NCBI GenBank assembly: GCA_013695405.1
Contig: JACDAO010000826.1
Span: forward strand, 1-9,706
Reading direction: 5' to 3'
Origin: Acidobacteriota bacterium
GTDB lineage: Bacteria > Acidobacteriota > Vicinamibacteria > Vicinamibacterales > Vicinamibacteraceae
Length of the DNA stretch: 9,706 nucleotides
Positions within the stretch are counted from its first letter, which is position 1. Each line of letters starts with the position of its first letter. The notes below the pieces were generated by a model, which saw nothing but the letters and a program-made list of their open reading frames with translations, was not told the origin of the DNA and searched no databases. A program made the translations under genes and the position numbers. Below, in pieces: positions 6,827 through 9,706 of the stretch.

Positions 6827-8097
6827 GGCCCGCGGCGTGGCGACGCACGGTCGGCGTGGCGGCCATCCTGTTGGTCGCCCTCGGCACGTGGTGGGCGATG
6901 GCCCGCGGGGCGGGCGACGCAGCGGCGGAGACCGTCGAGGTCACGCGCGGCGCGTTCCTGGATCGCGCGACCATCCGCGGCGAGATCAAGGCGCTGCGCT
7001 CGGTGGCGTTGACGGCGCCATCGGACGCTGGTGACCTGCGCATCCTGGAGATGGCGAGCAACGGCGCGGCGGTGCGCAAGGGCGACGCGGTGGTCGCCTT
7101 CGACGCCTCGATCCTGTCGCAGAAACTGCAGGAGAAACAGTCGGAGCTGCGGGCGTCCCACGCGGAGATCGCCAAGGCCGACGCCGAGGGTCGGCTCAAG
7201 CTCGAAGAGTTCACGACCGGGCGCGTGACGGCGGAGTTCGACGTCGAGCGCTCGCGGCTCGACGTCAAGGCCGGCGAACTGTCGTCGCGCTTCGACGAGC
7301 AGAAGGCCCGCCTCGACCTGTCCGACAAGCAGCAGAAGTTGCAGGAGACCGACCAGGTGCTCGACAGCGGCCGGGCGGCGACGTCCGCGACCGTGCGCGG
7401 GCTGGAGGGCAAGCTCGAACGGGCCCAGGCCGAAGTCGGCCGGTCGTCACGGGGCCTGGCGGCGCTGGTGATCCGCGCGCCCAGTGACGGCGTGATGGTG
7501 GTGGCCGACAACTGGCGCGCCGGCCAGTTCGGCCAGGGCACGCGGCCATTCCAGGTCGGCGACACGGCCTGGCCAGGCGCGCAGATTGGCGAGCTTCCCG
7601 ACCTCACATCGGCGCGGATGACCGCGACCGTCGACGAGGTCGATCGCAGTCGCCTGTCGGTCGGACAGGAGGCGATCCTTCGCGTCGACGCGCTCAGCGA
7701 CGTCGACCTGCCGGCGCGGATCGTCGCGATCGGCACGCTGGCCAAGACCGACATCAGCAGCGGCTGGCCGCCCAAACGTGGCTTCGAGGTCGTGCTGGAA
7801 CTGGCACGCAGCGAATCGCGGCTGCGCCCGGGCATGGGCGCGGTCGCCCGGGTCGCGGTGGCCAAGCACGAGGCACAGGTGCTGGTTCCGTCGCGGGCCT
7901 TGTTCGCGTTCGCCGGCCGGACGGTGGCCTACGTGTCGACTCGCCGCGGGCACGAACGGCGCGAGGTGACCGTCGCCTATCGCAACGACGAGACCACGGC
8001 CGTGGCCAAGGGCCTGCAGCCGGGCGAACGGGTGCTGCTGGCACCCCCGGCCGGCATGGACGCCGCCGACGTCGCTACCGCCGCAGGTGCACGATGA
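6823..8097 (+). CDS. HlyD/MacA-type periplasmic adaptor, second of three (membrane-anchored)
   Basis: A 424-residue adaptor paralogous to its neighbours. It lacks a lipobox; residues about 9-28 form a hydrophobic segment after WRR, acting as an uncleaved anchor or a signal cut near AMA-R28. The first lipoyl half ends with NGAAVRKGDAVVAFD (80-94), the coiled-coil hairpin runs about 95-215, and the second lipoyl half starts at VIRAPSDGVMVV (216-227). A Gly/Pro-rich insertion around 230-256 (WRAGQFGQG, WPGAQIGE) precedes the beta-barrel with VDEVDRSRLSVGQ (270-282). The membrane-proximal domain includes VPSRALFAF (355-363) and GLQPGERVLL (397-406). F93 to R218 is 125 residues, matching both neighbours. 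Translation is coupled on both sides by ATGA, and GGAGAGG at 6809-6815 gives a strong binding site of its own. Alternative class names are RND adaptor subunit or YknX-like protein; the permease downstream favours an ABC system. Confidence 0.87.
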   Translation: MRPAAWRRTVGVAAILLVALGTWWAMARGAGDAAAETVEVTRGAFLDRATIRGEIKALRSVALTAPSDAGDLRILEMASNGAAVRKGDAVVAFDASILSQKLQEKQSELRASHAEIAKADAEGRLKLEEFTTGRVTAEFDVERSRLDVKAGELSSRFDEQKARLDLSDKQQKLQETDQVLDSGRAATSATVRGLEGKLERAQAEVGRSSRGLAALVIRAPSDGVMVVADNWRAGQFGQGTRPFQVGDTAWPGAQIGELPDLTSARMTATVDEVDRSRLSVGQEAILRVDALSDVDLPARIVAIGTLAKTDISSGWPPKRGFEVVLELARSESRLRPGMGAVARVAVAKHEAQVLVPSRALFAFAGRTVAYVSTRRGHERREVTVAYRNDETTAVAKGLQPGERVLLAPPAGMDAADVATAAGAR

Positions 8098-9392
8098 CCG
8101 TCGTCACGAGACATGAAGCGCCGCTGGTCGCGGTCGCCGTCACCGCGCTACTGACCTGCACCCTTGGCTGCACTGGCGCGGCCCGCACCGGCGAGCCACC
8201 GACCACCACCGTGCAACGAGGCACCGTCAGTGCCGACATCCACACGGCCGGGGAGTTCATGGCGACGCGGACGCAGATGGTGACCGCGCCGGCCGTTGGC
8301 GGCACGCTGCGCCTGATTCAGATCATCGCGACCGGCACGCGCGTGGCGGCAGGGGACGTGGTGATGCGCTTCGATCCGTCCGAGCAGCAGTTCACCCTCG
8401 AAGTCAGCGAGAGCGAAGTCGAGGAGGCAGACCTCGAGCTGCAGAAGCTCGACGCCGACCGGCAGGTGCAGGCGGCGCAGGACGAGGTCAACCTGCTGAC
8501 CGCCCGCTTCGACGTCCGGACCGCCGAACTCGACGTCACCACCAACGAGCTCCTGAGCCAGGTGCTGGCCCGCAAGAACGAGCTGACGCTCGAGGAGGCG
8601 CGCCGCAAGCTGGCCCAAATCGAGGAAGACGTCCGCTCGCGCGCCAAAACCAGCCAGGCGGCGCTGACCGTGGCCGCGGAGAAACGCCAGAAAGCGGTGT
8701 TCGCACGCGACCGCTCGCGTCAGGCGATTGCGCAGATGGAAGTCCGCGCGCCGTTTGCCGGGATCGTTGCGGTGCGATCGAACCAGGATGCCGGCGGCGG
8801 TTTCTTCTACCCCGGCATGACCTTGCCCGACTTCCGGGAGGGCGATGTGGTGTTCCCTGGACGTCCGGTGCTGACGCTGCTCGAACCAGGCGCGATTCAG
8901 CTGCGCGCCCGCGTCCCGGAGGCCTTGTCGACCAGCGTCACCAGCGGCCAGCAGGCGCATGTTCAGCTCGATGGCAGCACCCGGGCGCCGTTGCCAGCCA
9001 CCGTGCGGTCCGTGTCGGGGATGGCCGATCGGGGCGGCATCTTCCGCCCACCGACCGCTCAGCGCGAGTTCGACGTCTCGTTTGCGTTGCCCGGCACCAT
9101 CGACGGGGTCGAGCCCGGCCGCACCGCCCGCATTCGTCTCGAAGGCACGCCATTACGCAACGTGCTGTCGCTGCCGCGCCAGGCGGTGTTCGACCGCGAC
9201 GGCACCCCGACCGTGTTCACCGCGCAGAACGGGCGTTTCACGCCGACCGCCGTGAAGATCGTCGCCCGCACCCAGGCGCGCGTCGTGATCGACGGCGTTC
9301 GCGAAGGGACCCAGGTGGCCTTGACCGACCCGACCGCGGCGCAACGCCCGGGCACGCCGGGCGCGGCGCCCCCAGCCGGAACACGCCGATGA
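8094..9392 (+). CDS. HlyD/MacA-type periplasmic adaptor, third of three (lipoprotein)
   Basis: A 432-residue adaptor with a lipoprotein signal ending in TLGC, so Cys26 is the likely lipidated residue. The first lipoyl half carries TGTRVAAGDVVMRFD (80-94) and the coiled-coil hairpin covers about 95-216. The second lipoyl half begins at VRAPFAGIVAV (217-227) and is followed by an unusually long aromatic and Gly-rich loop (AGGGFFYPG, about 233-241) before FPGRPVLTLL (254-263). The beta-barrel spans about 267-350 and the membrane-proximal domain includes LPRQAVFDRDG (360-370). The C-terminal tail (about 413-432) is low-complexity Pro, Gly and Ala. F93, the hairpin-centre LDV at 146-148 and R218 fall at exactly the residue numbers seen in the second adaptor, without any gap. 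The start overlaps the previous stop and the stop overlaps the permease start, both as ATGA. It probably works in the same complex as its neighbours. Confidence 0.88.
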   Translation: MTVVTRHEAPLVAVAVTALLTCTLGCTGAARTGEPPTTTVQRGTVSADIHTAGEFMATRTQMVTAPAVGGTLRLIQIIATGTRVAAGDVVMRFDPSEQQFTLEVSESEVEEADLELQKLDADRQVQAAQDEVNLLTARFDVRTAELDVTTNELLSQVLARKNELTLEEARRKLAQIEEDVRSRAKTSQAALTVAAEKRQKAVFARDRSRQAIAQMEVRAPFAGIVAVRSNQDAGGGFFYPGMTLPDFREGDVVFPGRPVLTLLEPGAIQLRARVPEALSTSVTSGQQAHVQLDGSTRAPLPATVRSVSGMADRGGIFRPPTAQREFDVSFALPGTIDGVEPGRTARIRLEGTPLRNVLSLPRQAVFDRDGTPTVFTAQNGRFTPTAVKIVARTQARVVIDGVREGTQVALTDPTAAQRPGTPGAAPPAGTRR

Positions 9393-9706
9393 CGGTCATC
9401 GCCAGCGGTCCCGTCGCCGTGGCTCCGCGACCGCCACGACTGGGCTGGCTGGCGCGACTGGTGCCCGACGTGCGGATGGGCCTCGACAACCTGTTCGTCC
9501 ACAAGCTGCGCTCGCTGCTGACGATGCTCGGGATGATTTGTGGCGTGGCGGCGGTGGTGGCGATGCTGTCGATCGGCGCCGGCGCACAACAGCAGGTGAT
9601 GGCGTTCATCGAAAACCTCGGGGTCCGCAACCTGATCGTCGAGGCGCGCGAAGCCACCGACTGGCAGAGCATGAGCAAGATGCGGGCGCTGTCGCCGGGG
9701 CTGACG
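9389..9706 (+). CDS. MacB/FtsX-type ABC transporter permease, 5' fragment
   Basis: Translating from the ATG at 9389 gives 106 codons open to the window edge. After about 30 residues comes DVRMGLDNLFVHKLRSLLTM, then the first transmembrane segment at about 42-62 (LLTMLGMICGVAAVVAMLSIG), followed by AGAQQQVMAFIENLGVRNL. This is the characteristic beginning of the MacB core plus periplasmic region in type VII ABC permeases, which do mechanotransmission rather than passing substrate through the membrane. No ATP-binding domain precedes it, unlike E. coli MacB, where the ATPase is fused at the N-terminus. The nucleotide-binding subunit should therefore be a separate gene, most likely downstream. 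Its start overlaps the stop of the third adaptor (ATGA), tying it to the adaptors as one translational unit. The rest of the protein is outside the window. Confidence 0.85.
   Translation, partial: MTVIASGPVAVAPRPPRLGWLARLVPDVRMGLDNLFVHKLRSLLTMLGMICGVAAVVAMLSIGAGAQQQVMAFIENLGVRNLIVEAREATDWQSMSKMRALSPGLT

Noticed and set aside
6732..7865. 377-codon minus-strand frame opposite the first and second adaptors
   Set aside because: It is Ser/Arg-rich antisense composition with no domain. It is explained by the codon bias of the sense genes.

Overview
The window is GC-rich DNA in which nearly every base is coding. It most resembles an acidobacterium, with Vicinamibacteria-like lineages the best guess. 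That is inferred from three things seen together: a giant Oar-like TonB receptor with a carboxypeptidase-regulatory-like N-terminus and an LPLNGR plug motif, a run of HlyD-type adaptors feeding a MacB/FtsX-type permease, and the base composition. No rRNA or marker gene is present to prove it.

Layout. (1) 1-801, plus strand: the 3' end of a secreted protein whose visible part is two tandem discoidin (F5/8 type C-like) carbohydrate- or surface-binding modules, with a perfect 57-bp repeat marking a duplication. (2) 842-4093, minus strand and convergent with the first gene: a 1083-residue TonB-dependent outer-membrane receptor. (3) 4094-4376: a divergent intergenic region with a striking sigma-54-like -24/-12 element pointing right. 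(4) 4377-5420, plus strand: an HD-GYP cyclic-di-GMP phosphodiesterase with an unnamed N-terminal domain, followed by a hairpin. (5) 5579 to the right edge, plus strand: a tightly coupled operon of three consecutive periplasmic adaptor (membrane fusion) proteins and the start of an ABC-transporter permease. All three internal junctions are ATGA overlaps.

The operon is the most interesting part. It encodes three different adaptors where ordinary MacAB-type systems have one. The coiled-coil hairpins of all three have exactly the same length: 125 residues from the end of the first lipoyl half to the start of the second, with an in-register hairpin-centre motif. The first and third adaptors look like lipoproteins, and the second has a membrane anchor or ordinary signal. 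The permease starts directly with its first transmembrane segment, so its ATPase must be a separate gene outside the window. My working inference is a tripartite ABC efflux or export machine whose adaptor ring is built from, or switches between, three paralogous adaptors. The substrate is unknown. The HD-GYP gene upstream is separated from the operon by 158 bp and a hairpin, so co-regulation is possible but not shown.
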